A DNA stretch of 64,000 nucleotides from Flammulina velutipes (lineage: Eukaryota; Basidiomycota; Agaricomycetes; Agaricales; Physalacriaceae). The notes beneath the pieces were generated by a model that was not told where the DNA came from, made no database searches, and worked only from the letters and a program-made list of their open reading frames with translations. The DNA is taken from contig CM022378.1 in the NCBI GenBank assembly GCA_011800155.1, positions 310,001-374,000 on the forward strand. The letters run 5' to 3'. The position numbers were made by a program, and so were the translations under genes. Shown piece by piece: positions 11,828-21,942 of this stretch. How positions within the stretch are numbered: position 1 is the first letter of the stretch; each line of letters opens with the position of its first letter.

Positions 11828-12152
11828 TCAATTCAATTCAATGGTTAAAATGCGGGTTCACTTCAATTCATCCTTAGTGAATTGGTAGCGACGTTCAATT
11901 CACCTGTACTTGATTTGAGGGCGCGCATTAATTCATTTTTAGTGAATTGAGAGCGACGTTCAATTCACTTCAACTTGAATTGGTAGCGCGCCTCAATTCA
12001 CTCCAATTTGAATTGGCTGCGATACTCAATTCACTTCAACTTGAATTGGTAGTGCGCCTCAATTCACTTCATCTTGAATTGGCTGCGCACCTCATTTGAC
12101 TTAATTTGAATTGGCTGCGACGCTCAATTCACTTCAATCTGAAGTGGCGAAG
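11828..12152. repeat. Tandem array of ~33-bp units with internal palindrome
   Basis: About nine to ten degenerate copies. The best units share CAATTCACTTCAACTTGAAT followed by TGG and a GC-rich spacer such as TAGCGCGCCT. Each unit contains an inverted pair CAATTCA/TGAATTG, so each can form a small hairpin. Four central copies are exactly 33 bp apart. No coding frame runs through the array. Confidence 0.8.
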
Positions 12153-14565
12153 AGCATTCAAAGAATACAGTAAGACTACTACAATAAAGTACAGTACCAT
12201 CTGTCACGCTGCGGCATGCACATCGTCTCCCAAATTCCAACCTCTGCCATCCACGTTCAGTGCGACGCTGGGGAAGTCGTGCAACAGTGTTCACACTGTT
12301 CAGGAAGTTAGCCGTAAAGTGGGGTTAGAGAGTAGTAGCTGACGTACCGTGTGTGCATGTGAGCTGCTCGTCATATGGAATCGAGGAGGTGATCCAGCGG
12401 CAGATATCCCGGGTGTCAAGTGCTCATCATCCATATTGGAGGGTGGGATAAGGACATGGCGAGGGAGAAGGCTGTCAGTAAGGGATATGAAAGGAGGCCA
12501 ATCACGCACTGGCACAATGCGAGATTGATGATCCCGTATCTTCGCGTAGACAGCTAGCAGCTTGCGTGCTTCCAGGAGAGAGCTTTGACGTCGGGAGGGT
12601 TTTACGTGCGAGGCCCGGGACGGCTCCTGCCTGGCAAAGTAAGTAGACTGTCGGGAGTAAGTAGATTGCCAGCATACTAGACATTGACATACCTAACTCA
12701 GAGCCAGCAGAGGATATCCCTGTATGCGCGTATAAAAGAGTACTAGCAAGCGGCGGTCACTGAGTGAGGATAGAGACGCTGTGCGCACGGCTAGTAGTCG
12801 TCGTTGAAGACAAAGGAACGCCAAGCTTGTCCAAGTTGCACGTGATGTCTAATGGCCGGCGGCGAATGGACTTGTCATTTTCGAAGAGATCTTTGATCAG
12901 TACTGGCGGTAAGCTATGATTTCACTCATACTATCATCACTGAGCATTGAGGAATTGGAATATGATAGCAGTGCTAGTGTTTGGTAACAATTGGCTACTA
13001 GAACTTTAAAAGTACAAGGAGTCAACTCGTCGAACTGAACATTCTCGACCGCCAAGCCACATACGGCGCGCCTGCCATAATGAGTCCAATTCACAATTTG
13101 CGTTGAAAGTGCCATGTGCTAATGATTATGTCGTCCACATACAACTACTTCGAAACTGTACCCCGTTTTATGAGTTGATTGAATGACACTCACGGACTAT
13201 GTGTGCACCAGGCAAACGATGACATAATTGGATCATTCTTGCCTTTGCACCATCACCGTCAATGCACCCGACACGTCTCTGGCCACAACGACTCGATGCA
13301 CATCAACAAGGGATACAGGAGGGTTGAGAGTGTGTACTGGGAGGTCTGAGAGGTGCGTGGGATCAGCCTGCCGCGAGGAGATGAATATTGACAGAACTAG
13401 TCCCACTACAGACCGGACCTCTCATGTGCAATTCATCTCCATGCAACGACTCGGCTCAGAGGCCTCATAACGGTATGTGATATATTCTTCGTATTCATAC
13501 AACTTTCACTTACCTCATCTTAAGCCAATACACCTTGCTGTTCACGAACCTTGTCTCCCAACCGCTACCAGATTTCTATCTCGCTCCCCGCCCTTCGGGA
13601 TGACTCGGCACTTCAGCCACCTCACCTCTACCCATAATGCACCATTTTCGCTGTGTTCACACACCCCGCGCTCTCCCGATACATCATGCAAACCAACTTG
13701 TGCCATTTCCAGAATGCACCAACTCCGGACAGCGAGGCCGCAAGACCATGAGCAGGTATGCCTCTTGTTACTTATTATCTCCAGTTTTCTCTACCACTTC
13801 TTGGCACCCAAAGACTGACGCCCTTGGACTGGGTCGAGGGTGTCAAGAAGTGCATGTTAGTATGAGGCCTTCACGGCCACAGAACCCACGAGTTCTCTCC
13901 TTTGTTACCTGATGTTCATGTGTTTCTGACATTCCATATAGCTTGCAGGGCTCTAAGGGGCTGATTTTCCGTCCAAACGTCGCGGCTACCATGGTGGTCG
14001 ATCCTGCCAGCAACTCAAGGTTTCTGGGCGGCGGCCCGTGGACGCTATCTCCTTATTCTCTCCATTGACGACTATCCTTATCATGGCTGTCGCTTTCTTT
14101 CCCCCATCTATTCTTTGTCTGCTGTGCCGCCCACGCACTCTATCTGGAGTTGCACTGCATGGAATCGACTGAACGTTCGTGGACAAACTTCCAACACGTA
14201 AATGACAACTAACGACCCTTGCCTCGCTCGTCGTTGATGCAGGACACATTTACTCGATTCGGATGGAATGGAGGTGGGAGGACGAGATATAGGCACTGGG
14301 AGCAGCGTCTTTGCAGTGAACTGCAGAAGATGACGAAGCTCCATAGGAAACACTAGGGCGACATGGCACGCAGCAGGTACGTCTTCACGCACTTATTTTT
14401 TCTTTTGCTTACTCACTGTCTGTATCGTTAGTGCATTGAGCGGTGATTTGCGAGTAGCACAATCAGTCAGGCCGCACGTAGAATTGTTTGGGGGAAATCA
14501 AGTGATAGGGTGGGTTTGCGGAAGGGTGTGGTAGCTGGTAAACAGTTATTTCGTTTATAGAGTGA
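12153..14565. other. Non-coding or unrecognised stretch
   Basis: Several open frames of 60-113 codons exist on both strands, but none has a recognisable motif, consistent splice structure or copy elsewhere in the window. A TATAAAAG sequence occurs near 12731 with no convincing gene downstream. Likely intergenic or decayed repeat. Confidence 0.4.
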
Positions 14566-14759
14566 ATGTCACGGCTAGAGGTTGAAGGTCCGGTTGCATG
14601 GACTGCCAAAAGACCGCCAACCGGACTGGACCGGACCGCCAAAAGACCGCCGCGCAAAAAAGACCGGTTAGTAAAAAGACCGGTCACAGTTGGCAGTCTT
14701 TGGTTTGGACAAGAATATTTAGGACTGCCAAAAGACCGGTTGAACCAGTCATGGACCGG
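14566..14759. repeat. GACCGG-rich repeat flanking the A1 insertion (left part)
   Basis: Contains many copies of AAAAGACCGG and GGACTGCCAAAAGACC. The unit AAAAGACCGGTCACAGTTGG at about 14675 recurs in similar form near 63960 on the other side of the 48.8-kb insertion. The stretch ends at the CCGG target duplication (14756-14759). Confidence 0.6.
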
Positions 14760-14965
14760 TGATACGCCTTGTAATATTTGGATGGGCAAAGACCCCATAT
14801 TTTGCGATTTGGTACAAGGCAAACCAGGCAGAATGGACATAGGAAGAAGGCATTATGGACGGAATATACCACTCCACACCAGGCTAGCAGTACGGAGAAG
14901 GTCCTTGTTACTGGGACTCATCCTTGGAACCTTGAAGTCATGCACTGGTTCAGCCAGGCAATCGA

Positions 14966-14984
14966 CCCCGCTCTCGAAGCGGGA
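14966..14984. repeat. GC hairpin of the A family (LTR copy)
   Basis: CCCCGCT-CTCGA-AGCGGGA. This is one of many dispersed hairpins with a CCCGCT/AGCGGG stem and variable loop. It is present in all four A-family LTRs of the window. Confidence 0.75.
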
Positions 14985-15396
14985 GGAACCTAAAAATACA
15001 ATACAAGTAACTCGACTGAGGTTGATCAATAAACCAGTACTCAGTCTTGCACCCGCCCTCGTGTCGGGTACTTAGAAATAAGGATCCCACTCTTCCAAGG
15101 ACAGTTCACGAACCACCCGCCACACTTGGACGGACTTAGCCACCAAAACGCAGAGGACGGAGATCGACCATCGAATCCATCAAAGGCATGTTGCGTCATG
15201 AGTCATGATCTCAGGGGAAGTAAACCTTATTCCTGAGTCACGCTCTGACTCCCTGGATCTCATCAATATAATCCAGATCGGGCAGATCTCCCAGATCGAG
15301 CACAGAAACCCAAGTCCCTCTGTTGGATAGCATTCGGGCTCTGCATAGGAAGTACAAGAAGCACTGTAGAACCCACCTAGGAGTTGAGCCGCCAAC

Positions 15397-15726
15397 ATGA
15401 CGGGCCCGATTCCTGGGCGGGGCATTATTGGAAATAAGGACTCTCTATCGAGAGAGGAAAAACACAAGGCAACAGGGACCATGCGGGTGCTAATTGAAGG
15501 CCCGCGCGGATCGCCTAAGAATGGAGAGATACACATGGAACAAGCATGCCAGCTGACCTTGGATCACTCAGGAGCTGTGTACCCGCGCGGTACGCCACTC
15601 CTCATTGGGTGCATCCAGGACAAATACCTGGCTAAGAATGATGAAGGCCATATGGCCCAGGGCACAACAAGGTTCACGGGGCCCGCCAACGTGGCGGCCG
15701 CTCCTGTGGCGGGTAAAATACAGTAA
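15397..15726 (+). other. 109-codon open frame inside the A1 LTR
   Basis: Begins MTGPIPGRG and ends VAAAPVAGKIQ; repeated in the 3' LTR at 62487-62816. In both A2 LTRs the first ATG is absent (ACG instead), leaving an 81-codon version from the second ATG. No recognised domain; its C-terminus is encoded by one of the family's GC hairpins. It may be fortuitous. Confidence 0.25.
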
Positions 15727-16362
15727 ACCAACTTTAGTCACGCTCTTTAGAAATACCTATATAATACGCTCGTTAGCATACTGTAAACTAGCTTAGACCC
15801 CCAGTAGACGCAGCCCACAAAGCAGTATTTACCGTCGGTTAGCTCGATAGGATTGAATAGAAGTTCTGTCACATAGGTGACTTTGAATCTGAAAGCAAAA
15901 GGAACTTAGAGCCATTGGAGCTACTTTGAGGAATTGAAGTTTAGCCATTGCCTGTGCCATCGACGTTCCCGGCGCTGTCTCAGAACAGTCATCTAACCAC
16001 TTGAAAGAATCTGATTGGAAAACCCAGTCCCCGTTGAGTGTGGTTTAGACTGCAGCTAAGCTATCGTTTTAAGCCGCGGACAGAGTCCGTTGAGTCTTAG
16101 AGCATTAGATAGATACCAGGGTATCTGGACGCAGACCTCTTAGCGTGGTTGAAGATTGACGGACCGGTTGGAGCTTTATTAAGTCTGCCTCACGCATCCC
16201 AATCGGCCTGTGACTCTTGTTGGCCTCTAGTTTTCAACTAAAGATCAGATCCCTGTTACCCCTCGAACTTGTTATACATTTTGAACCGTTGCAATCGAAC
16301 CCCCATACCTTCCCGAAACCCCAAAGACCAGTTCATCGAACTCTAAACAATTAAAAGCAGAC

Positions 16363-16377
16363 CCGCTATCGAAGCGG
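16363..16377. repeat. GC hairpin of the A family (LTR, near U5 end)
   Basis: CCGCT-ATCGA-AGCGG, preceded by AC. Same motif type as the copies in coding sequence. Confidence 0.75.
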
Positions 16378-16456
16378 ACTTGCATTTCCACGCCTACTTG
16401 TTAGTGTGTGTGTGTGTGTGATTTGGTGGTGTTCTTTTGCACTGCTCATCATATTT

Positions 16457-16474
16457 TGGAGCCCACCGCGAGGG
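16457..16474 (+). other. A1 primer-binding site
   Basis: TGGAGCCCACCGCGAGGG begins 5 nt after the 5' LTR. A TGG start complementary to a tRNA 3' CCA end is expected here. The tRNA identity was not determined. The same sequence lies next to the A2 5' LTR (about 50835-50852, minus strand). Confidence 0.6.
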
Positions 16475-16995
16475 GTGATAAATTTGACTTAGTCGATTCT
16501 TCGTAAAAACAAGAGTTAACAAGTTATTTCTACACCCAATCCAAAATAGCCCCAAAAGTCAAGCCAACCGCTAAGTTGTCGGAAACGCCAACTAGTCAAA
16601 GCTCAGCTTTAGAACAACAAAACAACCGTAGAGCGAACTTGGGTGAAAACTCAGGTGCTCCAGTTGTAAGGAGTCTACGCGAAAATCGTCCTAAACCAGG
16701 CGATCTATTCAACGGATATCCAGACGAACGCAGACCGCGTCCGCCAAACAAAAAGCCTAAAAAGCTACCACCCGACGTAGTGTCGGAACCAGCCTATCCC
16801 CCCGGATTTATATTATCCACAGTCCCGCTTTCGAGTCGTCTTCCAAGACTTTTACCAAGTCCAATACCCCGAAGACCTCACACCCCTTCACCAAACGAAC
16901 TTAGTCCGTTTGCAGACCGATTTGATCTCGATCAAGTCCACCCGCTATTTGAGAAATTTAGACAGGCTGTACCTTTAGGACAACCTCTATTCCCA

Positions 16996-18417
16996 ATGGC
17001 AGATCAGGAAAACAACAACGCAGGAGGGAACGCGGGCCAAGCTGCTGGACAGCCAAACCTAGCTCCCGTTAACAATTTCGTGAACCAACTTAGTGCGCAA
17101 ACACAAGCGGAAATTGCGGGCAAGAAACTACCGGCGCCTGGAAGTAAAGATGCCCCCCGCTTCAGAGACGGGGGAATCAGAGAATACTTCATGGGACTGG
17201 AATGGATCTACTCAGTAAACCGCGTAACCAACCCTCAAGTTCAGATCGAAATTGCAGGAGTCTATGTAGACTATGACATACGGAGACAGTGGGTCGCCCT
17301 ACCCGAATACTCGGCGGGTGACTGGTTAGCATATAAAAAGGCCATCCTTAAGCTATACAATAAGGGTGAGCAAGATCAAGAATATACCATGCGAGAGGTA
17401 GAAGAACTTTTGACGCACTACAAGGCGCGTCCCATAGGCTCAAAGGATAGAATGATGGAGTTCCGCCGAGAAGTCGTGCACAAACTTCAATATCTAATCG
17501 ATATTGGAGATGTCACTCAGAAATCGGTACTCGATCTAGTCCAGCAGTGCTTTGTGGGACCCGCTTGGGCGGCGATCTACAATGATTTACGAGCGATCCC
17601 TGTCCCTCCAAATAGACCGCTGGGACAGCGGTGGACTCTAGGCGAAGTCATTAAAGTCGCAGAAAAGTACTTAGAGGAAATAGAAACGTTCGGTGGGGCC
17701 CCAATGAGAACAGGGAACACGTACGAACGAGAACTCATTTCCCCGTCAACAACGCGGGTCAAGATCGAAGATATGCATGACCAAGTTGCCAGCATCAACT
17801 CGTTGGCAGATACACTCAAGGCCATCGAGAAGGCTCGACAGGACGAAATGAGGGAGTTAGAGAAAGTCCGACAGGAAGAATCCCGCAGGTTAATGGCTAT
17901 GATGGATAGGATGGGAACTCGACAAATACAAATGCAGAGTTACCCTACTGAACATATGGGGAACTATGTGCAACAAAACACGTCGTACCAAGCCCCTAGA
18001 CCTCCAATACAGCCTATGCCAAAAGGAATACTTCCTGTCCCGGCGAACTTTAACCCGTCACGTGCCCGCTCCCTTAGCGGGAAATGTTATTTCTGCGACG
18101 AACATGGGCATTTCCTCACAGAATGCCCTGAGAAGAACAAGTTCGAGAAAGAAGGCTGGATATATAAACCAGGAAACTCCAATTGGTACTTCACAGCCGA
18201 TGGAATTTCGCTAAGCAAGCGTAAAGATGGCATGTCTCCAATGGAACAAGTACTTAAGTACATTAGAGAACATGGTCCCAACCCACCCGCTAGCGCACAA
18301 AACTACGAAGGGCTATTTCAGGAAGACTTCTTTCCTCCGACTGAACAGATAGATCGGACGGTTTTCCTTCAACAGCAGATGATCGACCCCACCTACTTGC
18401 AGGAGGGTTTCGATTAG
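16996..18417 (+). CDS. A1 Gag
   Basis: 473 aa from the first in-frame ATG (MADQENNN). The frame is open upstream to 16507 without an ATG, encoding a Pro-rich stretch, so a non-AUG or spliced start is possible. It contains a capsid-like helical region and an Arg/Glu/Lys-rich coiled segment. A perfect CCHC zinc knuckle CYFCDEHGHFLTEC (CX2CX4HX4C) starts at about residue 364. It forms the particle and packages RNA. The zinc knuckle follows a GC hairpin (18065-18081) that encodes part of the basic linker. The frame is intact, unlike the A2 copy, which has a 1-nt deletion. Confidence 0.85.
   Translation: MADQENNNAGGNAGQAAGQPNLAPVNNFVNQLSAQTQAEIAGKKLPAPGSKDAPRFRDGGIREYFMGLEWIYSVNRVTNPQVQIEIAGVYVDYDIRRQWVALPEYSAGDWLAYKKAILKLYNKGEQDQEYTMREVEELLTHYKARPIGSKDRMMEFRREVVHKLQYLIDIGDVTQKSVLDLVQQCFVGPAWAAIYNDLRAIPVPPNRPLGQRWTLGEVIKVAEKYLEEIETFGGAPMRTGNTYERELISPSTTRVKIEDMHDQVASINSLADTLKAIEKARQDEMRELEKVRQEESRRLMAMMDRMGTRQIQMQSYPTEHMGNYVQQNTSYQAPRPPIQPMPKGILPVPANFNPSRARSLSGKCYFCDEHGHFLTECPEKNKFEKEGWIYKPGNSNWYFTADGISLSKRKDGMSPMEQVLKYIREHGPNPPASAQNYEGLFQEDFFPPTEQIDRTVFLQQQMIDPTYLQEGFD
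18065..18081. repeat. GC hairpin inside gag
   Basis: CCCGCT-CCCTT-AGCGGG, read through in frame just before the zinc knuckle. Confidence 0.7.
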
Positions 18418-19679
18418 GCTCGAGGACGGACGGGGGTTCCTCTGAGTTACTACTTAAGAGAACTGCCCCTCCTGAGAGCCAGAATACTATTCGTAGTACT
18501 CGAAGCCATACTGCTAAGGAAAGAGAACCAGTTATACCCAATATACCCAATATACCCAAAGAAAACCCGATAAAGCCCGGCCCCACGAAGGGACTTAGAG
18601 TAGAAGTAGTGTTGCCTAGTAGACCTAAGAAAGTTCAGTTCGTCGCACCTCCTGAAGAGGAAGAGCCAGAACTGAGTGATCTATTGGAAGAAGTATTGGA
18701 AGGACCGGAGCCCGCTATCGAAGCGGGTCCCGCTAAGAAACGGACAGAGGCCGCTATCCCGGCGGTTTCTGTAGAGGAAGCAGAGAATGCTCCCCCAAAG
18801 GAAGAGAACAGTACTCCAAAGGAGCAGGAAAAGCACAAAAGCTATCAGCGCATTTCGAAGCTCAAGGACCTCCTACTCAGAAACCCTGGTTGGAGATCCC
18901 TTTGGAAGACACTCCTTCCAGAGGAACTTCTTGCCACGAACGAAGCCTGGCAGAAGGATTTGCTAGAGAATCTCAAAGCAAAGAATGTTAAAGTTAACAT
19001 TCAACAAATGTCTGAATTAGACTCAGGCAGCGGGCCCGCTGTGGAAGCGGAGTATCACCAAAGTGAAGACCCACGATATTACTCAGTAAATCTACAAGAT
19101 ACAACCCAGTTACCACTAGGGTCTGTAGTAGTGCACGACTTAGTCGAGCAACTGTTTAATCATACTGGCTACACGGGTCCGTATCAGATGCCACGCACCA
19201 ATGTTGCGTCCGAAAGTGCTGATCTCAGAACTCTCTGGCCAACGATTGGCGGGGCAGGAAAGAAAGAGAGCCTCCTAGATAGCGGGTCGCAAATAGTGTC
19301 TATGTCACTTAAGGCCGCGCTAGAGTTAGGCGTACCTTTCGATCCATCCTTTTCCATCACTATGGAAAGTGCAGACAAGGGTCAGACCAAGACAGTGGGA
19401 CTGGCAAGGAACTTGGCGTTCGATTTCGGAGGAATCGTATATTTCCTTCAAGTACACATCATTAGGGATCCAGCGTATGAAGTACTACTGGGCAGACCCT
19501 TCGATGTAGTATCTAGTATTAATACATCCGTACTGCGAGATGGAGGAGTAGTTGCTACCATTACTGATCCTAGTAATGGAAAACGACTTACCCTCCCGAC
19601 ATACAAGCGGGGGCAAATGCCCCGCTACCAACAACAACCTGGCACCGGACCGGTTTTTCCGGAGCACTCGAGGAATTGA
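18345..19679 (+). CDS. A1 protease region (pro), -1 frame relative to gag
   Basis: Open frame overlapping the end of gag by about 73 nt in the -1 frame, with no useful ATG, so it is presumably reached by -1 frameshifting. An acidic, Glu/Pro-rich N-terminal part precedes the retropepsin active site LLDSGSQIVS (about 19276-19305), flanked by the usual hydrophobic strands. It matures the polyprotein. GC hairpins at 18711-18727 and 19034-19050 are translated as PAIEAGP-like and GPAVEA-like peptides. It ends in TGA at 19677-19679, overlapping the pol frame by about 100 nt. The same arrangement occurs in A2, so it is the family's design rather than decay. No canonical XXXYYYZ slippery site was found. 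Confidence 0.75.
   Translation, partial: TDRSDGFPSTADDRPHLLAGGFRLGSRTDGGSSELLLKRTAPPESQNTIRSTRSHTAKEREPVIPNIPNIPKENPIKPGPTKGLRVEVVLPSRPKKVQFVAPPEEEEPELSDLLEEVLEGPEPAIEAGPAKKRTEAAIPAVSVEEAENAPPKEENSTPKEQEKHKSYQRISKLKDLLLRNPGWRSLWKTLLPEELLATNEAWQKDLLENLKAKNVKVNIQQMSELDSGSGPAVEAEYHQSEDPRYYSVNLQDTTQLPLGSVVVHDLVEQLFNHTGYTGPYQMPRTNVASESADLRTLWPTIGGAGKKESLLDSGSQIVSMSLKAALELGVPFDPSFSITMESADKGQTKTVGLARNLAFDFGGIVYFLQVHIIRDPAYEVLLGRPFDVVSSINTSVLRDGGVVATITDPSNGKRLTLPTYKRGQMPRYQQQPGTGPVFPEHSRN
18711..18727. repeat. GC hairpin inside pro
   Basis: CCCGCT-ATCGA-AGCGGG, identical in core to the LTR hairpin at 16363; translated in frame. Confidence 0.75.
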
Positions 19680-20930
19680 TCGACGATCAAGGAGAGGTGG
19701 CTCTAGTAGTTGGACAAGCAGAGAATGGTGAAATACAGATCGAGCGCACCTTTGTGCCAGAAAAATCCCGTCAGACGTTTGATAGTCAAGCATTAACCAG
19801 CTTGTACTTGTCTCAATCCTCCGATGGTGTTAACAAGGCCGCTAAAGCATTGCGGAATGGGTTTCGTTATGGAACAGCATCGGGTATGTCCACTTCGGAC
19901 CACCCGCCAGGAAGTCGGGTCTTGTTACCCCAAGTCCGACTAGACTCGGATTGGACTTTAGAGGAGGTCGAACAATATCAGCCAGTAACGGTGAACTTGT
20001 TCGACTCCGTCCCTCGAGGACTTGAGAAAATACTTCAGCACTTGACAGTTAGTATTCCACAGAAGGAACTCACTCTCTCACAGCAAGAGTATTTAGACTC
20101 GAGAAAACGGGAATCAATTCCCAGACAGGTCTTAGCCACTAAGAAATACAAACCAGTTGCATTGAAAGTCAAACCCCACTTGGGAACCTTACCCGAAGAG
20201 TTCAGGATCATCCGCAATATTGTCGGGGATCCACTCGAAGGCATGTTGGAGTTAAATCCCAACCCGCCAAGCTTCACTCCGATGGGAAGATACACAGAAG
20301 AACGACGTGAACAAGTCCAAAGAGACCATGTCGGGGATTTTCTGTGGCCTCAAGAAAGGAATTTGATCGACGACTTGATGTGTAAACAGAACCAAGGCTT
20401 TGCCTGGGAAGAGACAGAGAAAGGAAGGTTTCGAGAAGACTTCTTTCCACCTGTAGATATGCCAGTAATACCACATGTACCATGGGTATTGAAGAACATT
20501 AAAATCCCACCAGGGATTTTTAATGAAGTCTGCGCTATCATTAAAAACAAGCTAGACTCAGGCGTATATGAGCCCTCGAACTCCTCATATCGCTCGAGAT
20601 GGTTTTGCATGGTCAAGAAGGACGGCAAGAAACTTCGACTAGTACATAGTTTGGAGCCGCTAAATGCCGTCACCATAGCGCATTCTGGTCTACCACCCGC
20701 TACCGAAGAGTTAGCGGAGGCATTCGCAGGAAGAGCCTGTGGAGGGACTTTGGACTTGTATGTAGGGTATGATGAGCGCCACTTGTCAGAAAAATCTAGA
20801 GACATGACTACCTTCTCAACACCCTATGGGGCGCTGCGCTTGAAGACCTTACCCATGGGATGGACGAACTCAGTTCCAATATTCCATGAAGATGTCACGC
20901 ATATTCTCAAAGATGAAATCCCGACATATA
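19577..20930 (+). pseudogene. A1 reverse transcriptase, N-terminal part (cut by A2)
   Basis: Pol frame, -1 relative to pro, open from about 19577. RT fingers and palm are recognisable: WFCMVKKDGKKLRLVHSLEP, then GTLDLYVGYDERHL, then TPYGALRLKTLPMGWTNS. The frame stops making pol sense at 20930-20933 (TSD ACGC), where A2 begins. The protein continues at 52554, where the very next codons give RPYIDDVPV. The intact-order copy in A2 confirms the join. RNA-dependent DNA polymerase by family. Confidence 0.9.
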
Positions 20931-21584
20931 CGCTGATGAGCAGTGCAAAAGAACACCACCAAATCACACACACACACACACACTAACAAGTAGGCGTGGA
21001 AATGCAAGTCCGCTTCGATAGCGGGTCTGCTTTTAATTGTTTAGAGTTCGATGAACTGGTCTTTGGGGTTTCGGGAAGGTATGGGGGTTCGATTGCAACG
21101 GTTCAAAATGTATAACAAGTTCGAGGGGTAACAGGGATCTGATCTTTAGTTGAAAACTAGAGGCCAACAAGAGTCACAGGCCGATTGGGATGCGTGAGGC
21201 AGACTTAATAAAGCTCCAACCGGTCCGTCAATCTTCAACCACGCTAAGGGGTCTGCGTCCAGATACCCTGGTATCTATCTAGTGCTCTAAGACTCAACGG
21301 ACTCTGTCCGCGGCTTAAAACGATAGCTTAGCTGCAGTCTAAACCACACTCAACGGGGACTGGGTTTTCCAATCAGATTCTTTCAAGTGGTTAGATGACT
21401 GTTCTGAGACAGCGCCGGGAACGTCGATGGCACAGGCAATGGCTAAACTTCAATCACTCAAAGTAGCTCCAATGGCTCTAAGTTCCTTTTGCTTTCAGAT
21501 TCAAAGTCACCTATGTGACAGAACTTCTATTCAATCCTATCGAGCTAACCGACGGTAAATACTGCTTTGTGGGCCGCGTCTACT

Positions 21585-21917
21585 TGTGAGACGGCGGTAA
21601 TCCGAGTCTTCGAGGATTGAGGTCGCGTCTCGGTCCAGGCGGGAACTCTGTCTCCCGATGCCGGAGTGGAACGCGTTAGTAGTATCGAACGATACGGTGA
21701 AGACTTAACAAAGTCTTCGAGCAGTCTTGAGCAACCCGGCGATACGCAAGGGGCTGCGAAGCAGACTGATGATAGTTCGAGTTAGAAAAGAGTGTCCATT
21801 TATTATGTAATACATTGCTATATACGCTCGAAGCTGTGCTTCGTTATTTTATGTACTGACTATTCGAAGATGATAAGAACTATGTACTGATACTAGTAAG
21901 TGTTTAGAAGTCTCACA
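21585..21917 (-). repeat. Element B 3' LTR
   Basis: 333 bp, identical by eye to 33168-33500. Its ends TGTGAGAC and GTCTCACA are inverted repeats of 8 bp. Confidence 0.95.
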
Positions 21918-21929
21918 TTCCCCCCCCAT
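21918..21929 (-). other. Element B polypurine tract
   Basis: Minus-strand ATGGGGGGGGAA immediately before the 3' LTR and 14 nt after the ORF2 stop. Confidence 0.75.
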
Positions 21930-21942
21930 AAAATAATGTCCG

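Larger units (their letters stand above)
14760..16451 (+). repeat. A1 5' LTR
   Basis: 1,692 bp, TGATACGC...CTCATCA. It contains CCCGCT-type hairpins (14966-14984 and 16363-16377), a palindrome CTCTCTATCGAGAGAG near 15431, and a (TG)n tract at about 16405-16421. An ATG-initiated frame of 109 codons runs 15397-15726. Confidence 0.93.

Noticed and set aside
11828..12152. CRISPR-like array
   Set aside because: Repeats are degenerate and contiguous with no unique spacers, and the genome is fungal.
12502..13912. Several 60-113-codon frames (for example 12502-12690 minus, 13228-13470 plus, 13477-13818 plus)
   Set aside because: No motifs, no splice continuity and poor start contexts; indistinguishable from chance.
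14566..15075. 169-codon plus-strand frame crossing the A1 left boundary
   Set aside because: It starts in flanking repeat DNA and runs into the LTR, so it cannot be an ancestral gene; only low-complexity GACCGG-derived residues lie outside the LTR.
16576..16995. Longer gag starting at 16576
   Set aside because: The codon there is TTG, not ATG. The frame is open, but an AUG start is first available at 16996; a non-AUG or spliced start is noted as a possibility only.
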